Positions 9,084 through 17,794 of a DNA stretch of 64,000 nt are shown piece after piece. A program made the position numbers and the translations under genes. The DNA is from Mesorhizobium sp. CAU 1732. Lineage in GTDB: Bacteria > Pseudomonadota > Alphaproteobacteria > Rhizobiales > Rhizobiaceae. Under the pieces are notes generated by a model. It had not been told where the DNA came from and ran no database searches. It saw only the letters and a program-made list of their open reading frames with translations. Numbering within the stretch: the first letter of the stretch is position 1; each line of letters starts with the position of its first letter. The stretch covers positions 186,001 to 250,000 of the forward strand of contig NZ_JBDQQR010000004.1 of NCBI RefSeq assembly GCF_039888675.1. Direction: 5' to 3'.

Positions 9084-10328
9084 ATGTTGGCTTTCACCAA
9101 TGCAAGGATTTTCGACGGCATCAACAACAAGCTCGTCAACGCGAACGTCATCGTTGACGGCGACCGGATCAAGTCGGTCAGCGAAGCGCCGGTAGCGGAA
9201 AATGTTGAGGTCATCGATTGCGGTGGCAGGGTGTTGATGCCCGGGCTGATCGATGCCCACATCCACGCCTACTTCTACGACCTCAACGTCAACCGGATGC
9301 AGCATCTCCCCGTGACGATGTACGCTCATCATGCCGCAAACATGCTGGGCGACATGCTCGACCGCGGATTCACGAGCGTGCGGGACACGGGCGGCGCCGA
9401 CTACGGTCTCTGGCTTGCGATCAGGGACGGGCTGATCAAAGCGCCACGGCTCTTTTATTGCGAGAAGGCGCTGAGTCAGACCGGCGGCCATGCCGACATA
9501 CGGCACCAGCACCATCATCACCCGCATGATGACCATGTCGTCATGTGCGGGTGCTGCTTCGTCAATCCGCTGGGCGTGGTCGTGGACGGCGTCGACGCGG
9601 TTCGCAGGGTGGTGCGCGAACAACTCCGCCGCGGCGCGTCCTTCATCAAGTTCTGCGGGTCCGGCGGGGTATCGACGACGTCGGATCCGCTCGACAGCAT
9701 CCAGTTTTCGGACAGCGAGGTACGTGCCATCGTCGAGGAGGTCGAGAACCACCTCGTCTACTGCACCGCTCACATTCATCCCGACCGCGCCCTGAAGCGG
9801 GCGATCAATCTTGGGGTCCACTGCATCGAGCACGGTACGCTGATCGAGCCGGACACGGCGCGCATGGCTGCCGACAAAGGCACCTTCATCGTGCCGACTC
9901 TCGCCGTCATCGCGGGACTTTCCGAACACGGGGAGGAGTTCGGCTATCCGCGCGAATCCCTCGACAAGCTCGCACGCGTCAAGGACGAGGCCATCGACCG
10001 CCTGCGCCATATGAAGAGCGCCGGCGTGCAACTGGGCTTCGGAACCGACCTGATCGGCGCCATCCAGCCGATGCAGTGCATCGAGTTCGGCCTGCGCTCG
10101 TCGGTGTTCTCGAATTTCGAGATCCTGCACCAGGCGACGGGAATGAATGCCAGGATTATCGGCGCGCAAGGTGAAATCGGCCAGATCGTGGAAGGCGCAT
10201 ACGCCGACATTCTGGTCGTGGATGGCAACCCCCTCGAGGACCTGAAACTCATGGAAGACGACGGCGCGCGCATTCCGATCGTGATGAAGGGCGGGAATTT
10301 TCACCGCAACAGGCTGGTAGCCGCGTGA
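9084..10328 (+). CDS. Metal-dependent amidohydrolase with His-rich insertion
   Basis: A 414-residue paralogue of the preceding enzyme, 86 bp downstream and with its own GGAGG. Metal-site motifs are intact: LMPGLIDAHIH, SFIKFCGSGG (bridging Lys), TAHIH, IEHGT and GFGTDLIG. At residues 136-151 it has a run of histidines (HADIRHQHHHHPHDDH), closely followed by MCGCC. The first amidohydrolase has only a short acidic loop at the same place. The insertion lies near the active-site mouth of such barrels, so it may bind an extra metal or take part in metal loading (inference). Both genes probably share the promoter at 7703. Confidence 0.87.
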   Translation: MLAFTNARIFDGINNKLVNANVIVDGDRIKSVSEAPVAENVEVIDCGGRVLMPGLIDAHIHAYFYDLNVNRMQHLPVTMYAHHAANMLGDMLDRGFTSVRDTGGADYGLWLAIRDGLIKAPRLFYCEKALSQTGGHADIRHQHHHHPHDDHVVMCGCCFVNPLGVVVDGVDAVRRVVREQLRRGASFIKFCGSGGVSTTSDPLDSIQFSDSEVRAIVEEVENHLVYCTAHIHPDRALKRAINLGVHCIEHGTLIEPDTARMAADKGTFIVPTLAVIAGLSEHGEEFGYPRESLDKLARVKDEAIDRLRHMKSAGVQLGFGTDLIGAIQPMQCIEFGLRSSVFSNFEILHQATGMNARIIGAQGEIGQIVEGAYADILVVDGNPLEDLKLMEDDGARIPIVMKGGNFHRNRLVAA

Positions 10329-10637
10329 CAGAAGAAGCGCGTAATAGGCTCTGACCTTCAGGCATCGGAAATCTATCTGTTCAGCGAGCGACGCGATCGA
10401 GTTCGAGTTTTCCGGGCCAACTTTCCACCTGCCGCCCATCGCACTGTGCGATTCCACCCCGCATCTCTCCAGGACGGGTCAGATAGTCTGATACCCGCCA
10501 ACTGAGATCGATCCGTAAGGGAGCATCAAGGGCCGGCTCGCTATCGGCCCTTCGCTTTGATCGCCTCTGTGTCTTTTGACGTTGACGACCGAAGTTCCGC
10601 AGGCGACGTTGACCGTTTTCGCTTGGAGGGATGCGAG
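10329..10637. other. Intergenic region with one hairpin
   Basis: No gene is supported here. A stem of 8 bp (AAGGGCCG at 10528-10535 pairing with CGGCCCTT at 10545-10552) could end transcription from the amidohydrolases, but it has no proper T-tract. Long minus-strand open frames across 10381-11004 look non-coding. Confidence 0.4.
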
Positions 10638-10817
10638 ATGCAGCTTCACAATCGAGGAGTCGAATTGGTGGTTGAGTTGCTGGATGCGGCTGACCACGTT
10701 GAGGTGGTGGACCACGCCGAGCTTCGAAAGCTATTGCGCGAGGCCGCCCAGGTGATGGGCGACTTGCTCGCCAGGGATCATCCCGATGAGGTAGCCACTG
10801 CGGCGCCCCCGGAATGA
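10638..10817 (+). CDS. Small hypothetical protein, 59 residues
   Basis: The gene begins at ATG 10638 with GGAGGG seven bases upstream, a strong ribosome site that favours this start over the upstream ATG at 10557. The product is acidic, mostly helical in composition (VVELLDAADHVEVVDHAELR), and has no signal peptide or membrane segment. I do not recognise it. It is the first of a group of short genes between the amidohydrolases and the ars operon; nothing around it indicates a role. Confidence 0.55.
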   Translation: MQLHNRGVELVVELLDAADHVEVVDHAELRKLLREAAQVMGDLLARDHPDEVATAAPPE

Positions 10818-11168
10818 CAACTGGTAGTCCGGCGTCATCTCCGGAACCCCTGGTGCTGGCCCGCGGTTTTTCTCGAAAGCGGTTCGGACCGCATTCGCGT
10901 GAGAAATCCGACACATCCCGGAACATTCTGCCCAGTCGGCGGTTGAGCCGACGGGTCGTCTTGTTCTTCCCACGCCCCAATGCCCGTGAACGGGCGGCCC
11001 CCAAATATTATCCCTGCTATGGCCAGTCGTGTTCCCCTCGATGCTGGCCACCTTTTTATCCGGGTCAATCCACCTCCGGCAGCTCCGCGTAAAGTCCTCG
11101 ACAGTGGAGGCTTCGCGATCACCTTCCATCATCGTGTCGAGTTCGGCATAGGCGTAGACGTCGACCGA
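10818..11168. other. Intergenic region, no supported gene
   Basis: Overlapping open frames on the minus strand (10731-11132 and 10835-11122) have no convincing ribosome site and odd composition. I see no repeats or strong promoters. Confidence 0.35.
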
Positions 11169-11342
11169 CTAGTCTTGATTGGGCGCTCTGGTTTCGTCGT
11201 AGAGGTCTTCGACAGCCTTCCTTTGCTCAACCCGTTCGGGTGGGGTCAAACGACGCCGTTTCATCAAGGCATAAGCGAGTGCCGCTCCGATGAGCAGGGG
11301 GCCGCCGACCAATATGAAAAGCCAAAGGTTGTTCTCGGTCAT
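11169..11342 (-). CDS. Small single-span membrane protein, 57 residues
   Basis: Reading from ATG 11342, the protein has a short N-terminus (MTENNLW), one hydrophobic span (LFILVGGPLLIGAALAYALM), a KRRR stop-transfer patch and a charged 28-residue tail (ERVEQRKAVEDLYDETRAPN). This is a typical N-out/C-in small inner-membrane protein. A longer frame from 11474 would add 44 basic residues before the span and is less likely. GGGAC lies upstream of the chosen start. Function unknown. Confidence 0.55.
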   Translation of the reverse strand: MTENNLWLFILVGGPLLIGAALAYALMKRRRLTPPERVEQRKAVEDLYDETRAPNQD

Positions 11343-11495
11343 GGTTCTTCGTCCCTGATGGACAAGGTGAACGCGATCACCGCCAATTTGCTCCACTCCC
11401 GCCCTGCTGCCGAAAGGTCGCGAGCCGCCTTTTGCGTTGACACGTGCGGATCGGGAACTAAAGCGCTTAAGCATGTATGACTGGGGGGGGCCGAA

Positions 11496-11693
11496 ATGCC
11501 TATACGCTCCAGAGCCACAGGCCTCTTGGATGACGCCGACATGACGGCGCTTGAAAAGGTGCTTGCTGAATTGTCATCCGACAGCGACACGCGAGATGAA
11601 GTGGACAACCGGGCCGCTCGGCTGATTGCGCTTTTCCAGTCTGGCAATAGGGAGCCTAGTGAGTTGCTCCGGAGGATGACGTCACAGAAGTGA
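11496..11693 (+). CDS. Small hypothetical protein, 65 residues
   Basis: This starts at ATG 11496 behind a G-rich stretch (GGGGGGGG) that could serve as a ribosome site. The sequence is helical and charged (LEKVLAELSSDSDTRDEVDN, RAARLIALFQSGNREPSELL). No domain is recognised. Its coding status is supported mainly by amphipathic composition and position in a run of small plus-strand genes. Confidence 0.4.
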   Translation: MPIRSRATGLLDDADMTALEKVLAELSSDSDTRDEVDNRAARLIALFQSGNREPSELLRRMTSQK

Positions 11694-11757
11694 TTCCGAC
11701 GAGTTCGGAACCTTTCCACGCGCGACACGCCTCCTTGCGACGACCAAGGAGTCGATT

Positions 11758-11913
11758 ATGCCGAGATATCATCGCGACGAACTGGCCAAGCTGGACGATA
11801 TCGAGGTTCTGCTTTTGACCGCGCGCGACCGTGTGCTTCGCTTCAGAGAGCAGAACGTGCATGAGGAGCCAGCGCCATGCTCAGTGCAAGCCTGCGGCGG
11901 GCATCGGCCATGA
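11758..11913 (+). CDS. Small hypothetical protein, 51 residues
   Basis: A short reading frame starts at ATG 11758, seven bases after a near-ideal AAGGAG. The product, opening MPRYHRDELAKLDDIEVLLL, is a charged helical peptide ending in a cysteine-containing tail (EEPAPCSVQACGGHRP). I do not recognise it. The ribosome site is the main evidence. Confidence 0.45.
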   Translation: MPRYHRDELAKLDDIEVLLLTARDRVLRFREQNVHEEPAPCSVQACGGHRP

Positions 11914-12030
11914 GCGAGTAAGCGCCTTGCCGGCATGGGCTTCCAAAACGATCGCCCCGAGCGAGGCGTGATCGGGAAATTTCGTGATCAAGGGGCTGGT
12001 GTGAAAAGTCATGTCGGTGTATCCAATAAC

Positions 12031-12052
12031 TCAACAATTCTTGAGAAGTTGA
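12031..12052. promoter_or_regulatory. Candidate ArsR operator
   Basis: Just upstream of arsR, TCAAC and GTTGA bracket a TTCT-NN-AGAA inverted repeat. Imperfect dyads of this kind, close to the start codon, are the usual binding sites of ArsR/SmtB repressors. The site ends eight bases before the arsR start, so repression would block initiation of the whole operon. Confidence 0.5.
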
Positions 12053-12059
12053 GATTTCC

Positions 12060-12422
12060 ATGGACGAGAAACAAGCCCTTTCCGCGTTCGCGGCCCTCTC
12101 TCAGGAAACTCGGCTGCGCATCGTGCGCCTGCTGGTGACGGCTGGCCCTGAAGGGATGCCGGCAGGTGCGATCGGGGAAGCGATGGACGGTGCGTCGTCG
12201 TCGCGCATGTCCTTCCATCTGAGTCACCTTGAACAATCCGGCTTGGTCGCGTCGCGCCGCGATGGCCGCTCGATCATCTACAGTGCCGCCTATCCGGCGC
12301 TGTCCGGCCTGATTGAGTTTCTCATGCGCGACTGCTGCCAGGGGCATCCCGAAGTCTGCACCCCGGCTGTCGCCGCTCTCGCCGCCTGTTGTGTTCCCAC
12401 CAAGGATAACGCTCATGCCTGA
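12060..12422 (+). CDS. arsR: ArsR family arsenic-responsive repressor
   Basis: This is a 120-residue winged-helix repressor. The DNA-binding region (MSFHLSHLEQSGLVASRRDG, about residues 50-70) is typical of ArsR. Cysteines lie toward the C-terminus, at DCCQGHPEVC and AACC, rather than in the classical ELCVC motif of the recognition helix. Similar C-terminal cysteine sites occur in other alphaproteobacterial ArsR proteins and probably bind As(III). The start codon overlaps no other gene and follows the operator above. The 3' end overlaps the next gene by eight bases. Confidence 0.93.
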   Translation: MDEKQALSAFAALSQETRLRIVRLLVTAGPEGMPAGAIGEAMDGASSSRMSFHLSHLEQSGLVASRRDGRSIIYSAAYPALSGLIEFLMRDCCQGHPEVCTPAVAALAACCVPTKDNAHA

Positions 12423-12957
12423 CACCACCACGCCCGAACGCATCTTCAATGTCCTGTTCCTCTGCACCGGGAATTCGGCCCGCTCTATCCTGGCCGAAAG
12501 CATCCTGAACAAGGATGGCGTGGGCCGCTTCCGCGCCTACTCGGCCGGAAGCCAGCCCAAGGGAGCAATCAATCCGCTCGCCATCACGACTCTGGCGAGC
12601 TTCGACTATCTCGCCGACGGTCTGCGTTCGAAGGCATGGGACGAATTTGCGGCCCCTGATGCCCCGGTCATGGATTTCGTGTTCACCGTCTGCGACAACG
12701 CCGCCGGCGAAGCCTGTCCCGTCTGGCCGGGCCAGCCGATGACGGCACATTGGGGGATCGAAGACCCCGCCGCCGTCGAGGGCAGCGAAATCGAGCGCAA
12801 GGCGGCCTTCGTCACCGCGTTTCGCTATCTGAAGAACCGCATCGCGATCTTTACCGCGCTTCCCTTCGCCAGCCTCGACAAGTCCAGCCTTCGGACCAAG
12901 CTGGTCGAAATCGGTCAGAGCGAAGGGGCGACGTCGTCCCGCGACAGCGCGGCGTGA
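12415..12957 (+). CDS. Arsenate reductase, low-molecular-weight phosphatase (thioredoxin-linked) type
   Basis: A 180-residue protein with the CX5R phosphatase loop close to the N-terminus (FLCTGNSARSILAES). This is the catalytic site of ArsC proteins descended from low-molecular-weight tyrosine phosphatases, which reduce arsenate to arsenite. The start at ATG 12415 follows AAGGA and overlaps arsR; an upstream frame from 12313 is a shadow within arsR. The YSAGSQPKG and DFVFTVCDNAAGEACPVWPG segments are family features, including further cysteines for the disulfide cascade. The operon also encodes an unrelated glutaredoxin-type reductase immediately downstream. Confidence 0.9.
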   Translation: MPDTTTPERIFNVLFLCTGNSARSILAESILNKDGVGRFRAYSAGSQPKGAINPLAITTLASFDYLADGLRSKAWDEFAAPDAPVMDFVFTVCDNAAGEACPVWPGQPMTAHWGIEDPAAVEGSEIERKAAFVTAFRYLKNRIAIFTALPFASLDKSSLRTKLVEIGQSEGATSSRDSAA

Positions 12958-12964
12958 GGCAGCA

Positions 12965-13390
12965 ATGGACGTCATCATCTACCACAACCCCGATTGCGGC
13001 ACCTCGCGCAACACGCTCGGCCTGATCCGCAATGCTGGCCTTGAGCCGCATGTCATCGAATATCTCAAGACGCCGCCGTCCCGCACGCTGCTCGTCCAAC
13101 TCATCGCGCGCATGGGCATCTCCGTGCGCGACCTCATCCGAGAGAAGGGTACCCCCTACGCAGAGCTCGGCCTGAACGATCCGAGCCTGAGCGATGAACG
13201 CTTGCTCGACGCGATGCTGGAGCATCCCATACTCATCAATCGTCCGATCGTCGTCAGCCCCGAGGGCGTGCGCCTCTGCCGCCCTTCGGAAGCCGTGCTC
13301 GACCTGCTGCCCCCGCAACGGGGCGCATTCGTGAAGGAAGATGGCGAGCGCCTCATTGACGAACACGGGCGGCGCGTCGCTTCCGCCTGA
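12965..13390 (+). CDS. arsC: Arsenate reductase, glutaredoxin-linked ArsC
   Basis: This 141-residue ArsC has the family active site near its N-terminus: [18 protein letters not shown], with the catalytic Cys at about residue 11. The conserved arginine region [18 protein letters not shown] is near residue 93. It reduces arsenate to arsenite using glutathione and glutaredoxin. It lies seven bases after the first reductase and before acr3. Having two evolutionarily unrelated arsenate reductases side by side in one operon is seen in some rhizobia. Confidence 0.95.
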   Translation: MDVIIYHNPDCGTSRNTLGLIRNAGLEPHVIEYLKTPPSRTLLVQLIARMGISVRDLIREKGTPYAELGLNDPSLSDERLLDAMLEHPILINRPIVVSPEGVRLCRPSEAVLDLLPPQRGAFVKEDGERLIDEHGRRVASA

Positions 13391-13427
13391 CTTTCAGCCT
13401 CAGCAAGCCTGCGATCGGAGATTACTC

Positions 13428-14516
13428 ATGGCTTCCCTCAAGCCAGCGTCCCGCCTTGGTTTCCTCGACCGCTATCTGACGGTGTGGATTTTCGCCGCGA
13501 TGGCGCTTGGCGTCCTGCTTGGCACGATATTCACCGGCCTGCCGGACGCTCTCAACGCCATGTCGGTCGGCACAACCAACATACCGATCGCCATCGGCCT
13601 GATCCTGATGATGTATCCGCCGCTCGCCAAGGTTCGCTACGAAGAGCTTCACCAGGTCTTTTCCGACAAGCGGGTGCTGATCCTCTCGCTGGTGCAGAAC
13701 TGGATCATCGGCCCGACGCTGATGTTTGCCCTCGCCGTGATCTTTCTGCGCGACCACCCGGAATATATGACAGGGCTGATCCTGATCGGACTCGCCCGCT
13801 GCATCGCCATGGTGCTGGTCTGGAACCAGCTCGCGCGTGGCGACAATCAGTATGTCGCCGGTCTGGTCGCCTTCAACTCGATCTTCCAGATACTGTTCTT
13901 CTCGACCTATGCGTGGTTCTTCCTCAACGTCCTGCCGCCTCTCTTCGGCCTTGAGGGCAGCGTGATCGACGTGGGCTTCTGGACCATCACGGAGGCCGTG
14001 TTGATCTATCTCGGCATTCCATTTCTCGCCGGATACCTGACGCGCCGCATCCTCGTCGCCCGCAAGGGAAATGATTGGTATGAGCACGAATTTCTGCCGC
14101 GCATCAGCCCGATAACGCTGGCCGCACTGCTTTTCACCATCGTTGCCATGTTCAGCCTCAAGGGGGCGGATGTGGTGGCGCTGCCGCTCGATGCCCTGCG
14201 CATCGCCGTTCCGCTGGCGCTTTACTTCGTCATCCAGTTCCTCATCAGCTTCGCCATGGGACGGCTGATCGAGGCGGACTATCCGCGCACCACCGCCATC
14301 GCCTTTACAGCGGCGGGCAACAATTTCGAGCTGGCCATCGCGGTCGCCATCGCGGCTTTTGGTCTCGCGTCGCCGGTCGCCTTCGCAGCCGTGATCGGCC
14401 CGCTCGTGGAAGTGCCCGCGCTGATCCTGCTCGTCCATGTCGCGCTAAGGCTGGGCGCGAGGTGGTTTCCCGAAACGAAAGCACCTGTTGCCATAGAGGC
14501 GGAGGCAAAGCCGTGA
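13428..14516 (+). CDS. acr3: Arsenite efflux permease Acr3
   Basis: A 362-residue inner-membrane protein with about ten membrane segments exports As(III). The key features are present: the cysteine in [20 protein letters not shown] (fourth span) and the glutamate in [18 protein letters not shown] (ninth span), both needed for transport in characterised Acr3 proteins. ATG 13428 is chosen because it gives the normal short N-terminus ([20 protein letters not shown]) and follows GGAG. The longer frame from 13341 begins within arsC. The stop overlaps the arsH GTG. Confidence 0.95.
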   Translation: MASLKPASRLGFLDRYLTVWIFAAMALGVLLGTIFTGLPDALNAMSVGTTNIPIAIGLILMMYPPLAKVRYEELHQVFSDKRVLILSLVQNWIIGPTLMFALAVIFLRDHPEYMTGLILIGLARCIAMVLVWNQLARGDNQYVAGLVAFNSIFQILFFSTYAWFFLNVLPPLFGLEGSVIDVGFWTITEAVLIYLGIPFLAGYLTRRILVARKGNDWYEHEFLPRISPITLAALLFTIVAMFSLKGADVVALPLDALRIAVPLALYFVIQFLISFAMGRLIEADYPRTTAIAFTAAGNNFELAIAVAIAAFGLASPVAFAAVIGPLVEVPALILLVHVALRLGARWFPETKAPVAIEAEAKP

Positions 14517-15229
14517 CGATTGCGAACCTTCCCAATGTGGTCCGCGCTGCGCTCGACAAGCCGTCGGTCGAGCGCCTGCGAGCGACGCCTTCCAATCATC
14601 CACCGCGCATTCTGCTGCTCTACGGCTCACTGCGCGAACGCTCTTACAGCAGGCTGCTCACCCTCGAAGCCGAACGGCTGCTCAACCATTTCGGGGCGGA
14701 AACCCGCGTGTTCGACCCGCACGGGCTGCCGCTACCCGATGGTGCACCCGTCGATCATCCGAAGGTGCAGGAACTTCGGGAACTGTCGCAATGGTCAGAA
14801 GGGCAGGTTTGGACCAGCCCCGAACGCCATGGCGCCATGAGCGGAATCATCAAGGCGCAAATCGATTGGATACCGCTGGCGATCGGCGCAGTTCGCCCAA
14901 CGCAAGGCCGCACCTTGGCCGTGATGCAGGTCTCCGGCGGCTCGCAAAGTTTCAACGCCGTCAATCAACTCCGCGTCCTTGGCCGCTGGATGCGGATGAT
15001 CACCATCCCCAACCAGTCCTCGGTCGCCAAGGCATATCAGGAGTTCGACGAAGCGGGCCGAATGAAGCCCTCATCCTATTATGACCGGGTTGTCGATGTG
15101 ATGGAGGAGATGGTGAAGTTCACGCTCCTGACCCGCGACATCGCACCTTACCTCACGGATCGCTACAGCGAGCGCAAGGAAACGGCCGATAAGCTGGAAG
15201 AGCGGATGGCGCTCAAGCGCGTCCGTTGA
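14513..15229 (+). CDS. arsH: ArsH, NADPH-dependent FMN oxidoreductase of arsenic operons
   Basis: This 238-residue flavodoxin-like protein is known in other bacteria to oxidise trivalent organoarsenicals and to act as an NADPH:FMN or quinone reductase. The start is GTG 14513, overlapping the acr3 stop, with GGCGGAGG upstream. Recognisable segments are [20 protein letters not shown] (FMN phosphate loop), [20 protein letters not shown] and [20 protein letters not shown]. The extended N-terminal arm is typical of ArsH and distinguishes it from shorter flavin reductases. Confidence 0.94.
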   Translation: MTIANLPNVVRAALDKPSVERLRATPSNHPPRILLLYGSLRERSYSRLLTLEAERLLNHFGAETRVFDPHGLPLPDGAPVDHPKVQELRELSQWSEGQVWTSPERHGAMSGIIKAQIDWIPLAIGAVRPTQGRTLAVMQVSGGSQSFNAVNQLRVLGRWMRMITIPNQSSVAKAYQEFDEAGRMKPSSYYDRVVDVMEEMVKFTLLTRDIAPYLTDRYSERKETADKLEERMALKRVR

Positions 15230-16446
15230 TGACAAACCTGCCGGCGCATACGGGTTTGTCATCGGGGCCCAGAAAGTGGCCCATCATCTCCGCGCTCGGC
15301 GTCGTGCAGATATTCGCATGGGGCAGCTCCTATTACCTGTTGGCTGTTCTTGCCGCTCCGATCGCGAGCGATACGGGCTGGCCACTTTCGTGGATCGTCG
15401 GCGCGCTCTCCATCGGCCTGCTGGCAGCCGGCATCGTTTCCCCACGCGTGGGCGACGCCATCGGCCAGCATGGCGGGCGGCCCGTCCTGGCAACGGGTTG
15501 CCTGCTGCTCGCTGCCGGTCTCGTCATCCTTGCGGCCGCGACAACCCTATGGGTGTTCGTTGTCGGATGGATCGTGCTCGGTATCGGAATGGGCGCCGGC
15601 CTCTACGACGCGGCTTTCGCCACGCTCGGCGGCTATTATGGCCGTTCCGCCCGATCCGCCATCACGACCCTGACCCTGTGGGGCGGCTTCGCAAGCACGG
15701 TCTGCTGGCCGCTATCGGCCTTGTTTCTGGAGTGTTTGGGATGGCGTGGGGCCTGCCTGGCCTATGCCGGCATCCATCTCACGATCTGTCTGCCGCTCGT
15801 GCTGCTGGTCCTTCCGCGCAACGGCAAGCCCAGGCCCATCAGCGGGAAAGGCGAGACACCGCGCATCGAACTGGGCGGTCCTGAGCGCCGGGCCTATCTG
15901 ATCATGATGGCAATCGTGGTGGTGGCTGGACTGGGCATGACCATCATATCTGTGCATCTGTTGACCCTGTTGCAGCAACACGGGCTGTCGCTGGCCGAAG
16001 CCGTGGCACTCGGCGCGCTGATCGGCCCCGCGCAGGTCGCCGGCCGGATTGGTGAAATGGCGAGTGGAGGGAGGCATCATCCGTTCTGGACGCTCGCGGC
16101 CGCTTCCGTTCTGAGCGCGGCGGGGATGATAATGCTCGCGGCGGGCTTTCCCATCATCGGCCTGTCGCTCATCCTCTACGGAGCCGGCAACGGCATCTTC
16201 TCGATCGCCAAGGGCGCTCTTCCGCTCGCCCTGTTCGGCCCCTCCCGCTATGCGCCGATCTTGGGACGGCTCGCCCGGCCCAGTCTCGTCGCCCAGGCTA
16301 TCGGCCCGACAGTGGGCGCGATCCTGCTTTCGGTTGCGGGCACCGATCAGACCCTTGTGGCGTTGGCTGCTCTCACAGTCGCCAACCTGGCACTCGTCAT
16401 ACTGCTTTGGGGGGCGGTCAAAGGAAACTCAATTGCGCAGGAATGA
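15229..16446 (+). CDS. MFS transporter of the ars operon
   Basis: A 405-residue major facilitator with about twelve hydrophobic segments; its ATG overlaps the arsH stop (TGATG). The opening GVVQIFAWGSSYYLLAVLAA and the loop RVGDAIGQHGGRPVLATGCL between spans 2 and 3 are MFS features. Alphaproteobacterial ars operons often end with such a transporter, and one (ArsK of Agrobacterium) exports trivalent arsenicals and antimonite. By position this may be an ArsK-type exporter or export an oxidised organoarsenical made by ArsH; sequence alone does not decide. Confidence 0.85.
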   Translation: MTNLPAHTGLSSGPRKWPIISALGVVQIFAWGSSYYLLAVLAAPIASDTGWPLSWIVGALSIGLLAAGIVSPRVGDAIGQHGGRPVLATGCLLLAAGLVILAAATTLWVFVVGWIVLGIGMGAGLYDAAFATLGGYYGRSARSAITTLTLWGGFASTVCWPLSALFLECLGWRGACLAYAGIHLTICLPLVLLVLPRNGKPRPISGKGETPRIELGGPERRAYLIMMAIVVVAGLGMTIISVHLLTLLQQHGLSLAEAVALGALIGPAQVAGRIGEMASGGRHHPFWTLAAASVLSAAGMIMLAAGFPIIGLSLILYGAGNGIFSIAKGALPLALFGPSRYAPILGRLARPSLVAQAIGPTVGAILLSVAGTDQTLVALAALTVANLALVILLWGAVKGNSIAQE

Positions 16447-16699
16447 AGGCCATCTCGCTCCATGGGGACGAGGACAGTCGCTTCAAGCCATGAACGCCAA
16501 TGAGGACGGCTAATAGCGACGATGGCAATAGGGGGCAGACCAGATTGAAACCACCTTCTCGCCAATACGCCGTGCTTTACGATACAGCCAAACGGATCGT
16601 ATCGCTTCCTGTAGGCCCAGCTTGAAGAATGGTTATGATCGGAGACCATGAGTTTTAAGGAGCATCGTCATTCCGATCTTTTCACGTTTTGCGCGGTAC

Positions 16700-17569
16700 G
16701 TGGACGCAGTGGCCAAGCGCGGGTCCATACGCAGTGCTGCCGAATGGCTGCGGATTGCGCCTTCGGCTGTAGATCGTCAGATACTTCTTGCGGAAAAAGA
16801 ATTGGGCGTTGCGCTGTTCGACCGCGTTCCCCAAGGGCTGAGGTTGACTTCCGCCGGCGAGCATCTCGTATACAGCCTGCGTCGATGGCAGCGTGAGTTC
16901 GACACCCTTCGTGTCGAGATCGATAACATTCAGGGCCTCCAGAGCGGCAAGATCACCCTGGCGGTTGCGGAAGCGATGGGCAACGACCTGATGGCCGCGT
17001 TGCTGCAGGAATTCCACCAGCTCTATCCCAAGGTGACGATAACGATCCACGTCGTCGGAGCTGGAGGGGTGCGCGAGATGGTGCTGAGCGGACATGCCGA
17101 CCTTGGCCTTACCTACATGCCTACCGCCTACCGGGTTATGCGCGTCGAACATTCAATCGCGCTCACGCCCGGCCTTGTGGTGTTGGCCACCCACGAACTC
17201 GCGTCGCGGAGCGAGATACGGTTGAGGGATTGTCGGGAACTGCCGCTTATACTTCCGGATGAGACCTTGCGTATCAGGGGCAGCCTCGATGCCGCACTGG
17301 CCGCGAACGGCGTCACGCTTCAGGCTATAGCTACCTCCAACAACTTCGGACTCATGAAGGCGATGGTTGCCAGCGGACTTGGTGCAGCCGTTCTGACCCG
17401 TGCGGAGGTGCTGTCGGAAATTCGGTCCGGGGTGATGCGATTTATCCCGTTTTCCGACTCTGAACTCGTGAAGCTCTCCCTATCCCTGGTGACACCGTCG
17501 CACCCGTCGTCCGCAACGCTGAAGCTCTCCAGAGCCATTGTGGTGGCGATGGACGAGATGGCTGGGTAG
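16700..17569 (+). CDS. LysR family transcriptional regulator, 5' end apparently frameshifted
   Basis: From the GTG at 16700 the frame gives 289 residues: a LysR helix-turn-helix (SIRSAAEWLRIAPSAVDRQI) and a substrate-binding domain starting near residue 65 (GKITLAVAEAMGNDLMAALL). The usual first ~10-17 residues are missing. A good start, ATG 16648 preceded by GGAG, lies one base out of frame; removing one T from the TTTT at 16687-16690 would join them and give the continuous segment LFTFARYVDAVAKRGS, which fits the family well. Either the gene carries a recent frameshift, a sequencing error is present, or translation starts at GTG. It faces the operon beginning at 17795 and is the likely activator of it. 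Confidence 0.8.
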   Translation: MDAVAKRGSIRSAAEWLRIAPSAVDRQILLAEKELGVALFDRVPQGLRLTSAGEHLVYSLRRWQREFDTLRVEIDNIQGLQSGKITLAVAEAMGNDLMAALLQEFHQLYPKVTITIHVVGAGGVREMVLSGHADLGLTYMPTAYRVMRVEHSIALTPGLVVLATHELASRSEIRLRDCRELPLILPDETLRIRGSLDAALAANGVTLQAIATSNNFGLMKAMVASGLGAAVLTRAEVLSEIRSGVMRFIPFSDSELVKLSLSLVTPSHPSSATLKLSRAIVVAMDEMAG

Positions 17570-17794
17570 GACGTTCTAAAAAAAAGCACGGGCTTAGCGA
17601 AATTTGGATATGGAAATGCCGGTTTAGCGCGTCTTATCGTGCACCCATAAGAACCGGGAACCAAAAAACAGGCCGATACCAATGAGCGCTCCATAGAAGG
17701 GCGTGTGGATATCGGAGACCAATGGCAGGAAATCCCATCGAAGCTGATTTAACGCAACGCCATTAGTGGCGCGGCGAACGGAGAAGTATGTCTC

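Noticed and set aside
8988..10457. 489-codon minus-strand frame opposite the second amidohydrolase
   Set aside because: The plus-strand frame has complete catalytic motifs and a ribosome site; the antisense frame has neither.
10381..11004. 207-codon minus-strand frame across the small-gene region
   Set aside because: Basic, proline- and arginine-rich low-complexity translation with no ribosome site; it conflicts with the better-supported 59-codon gene.
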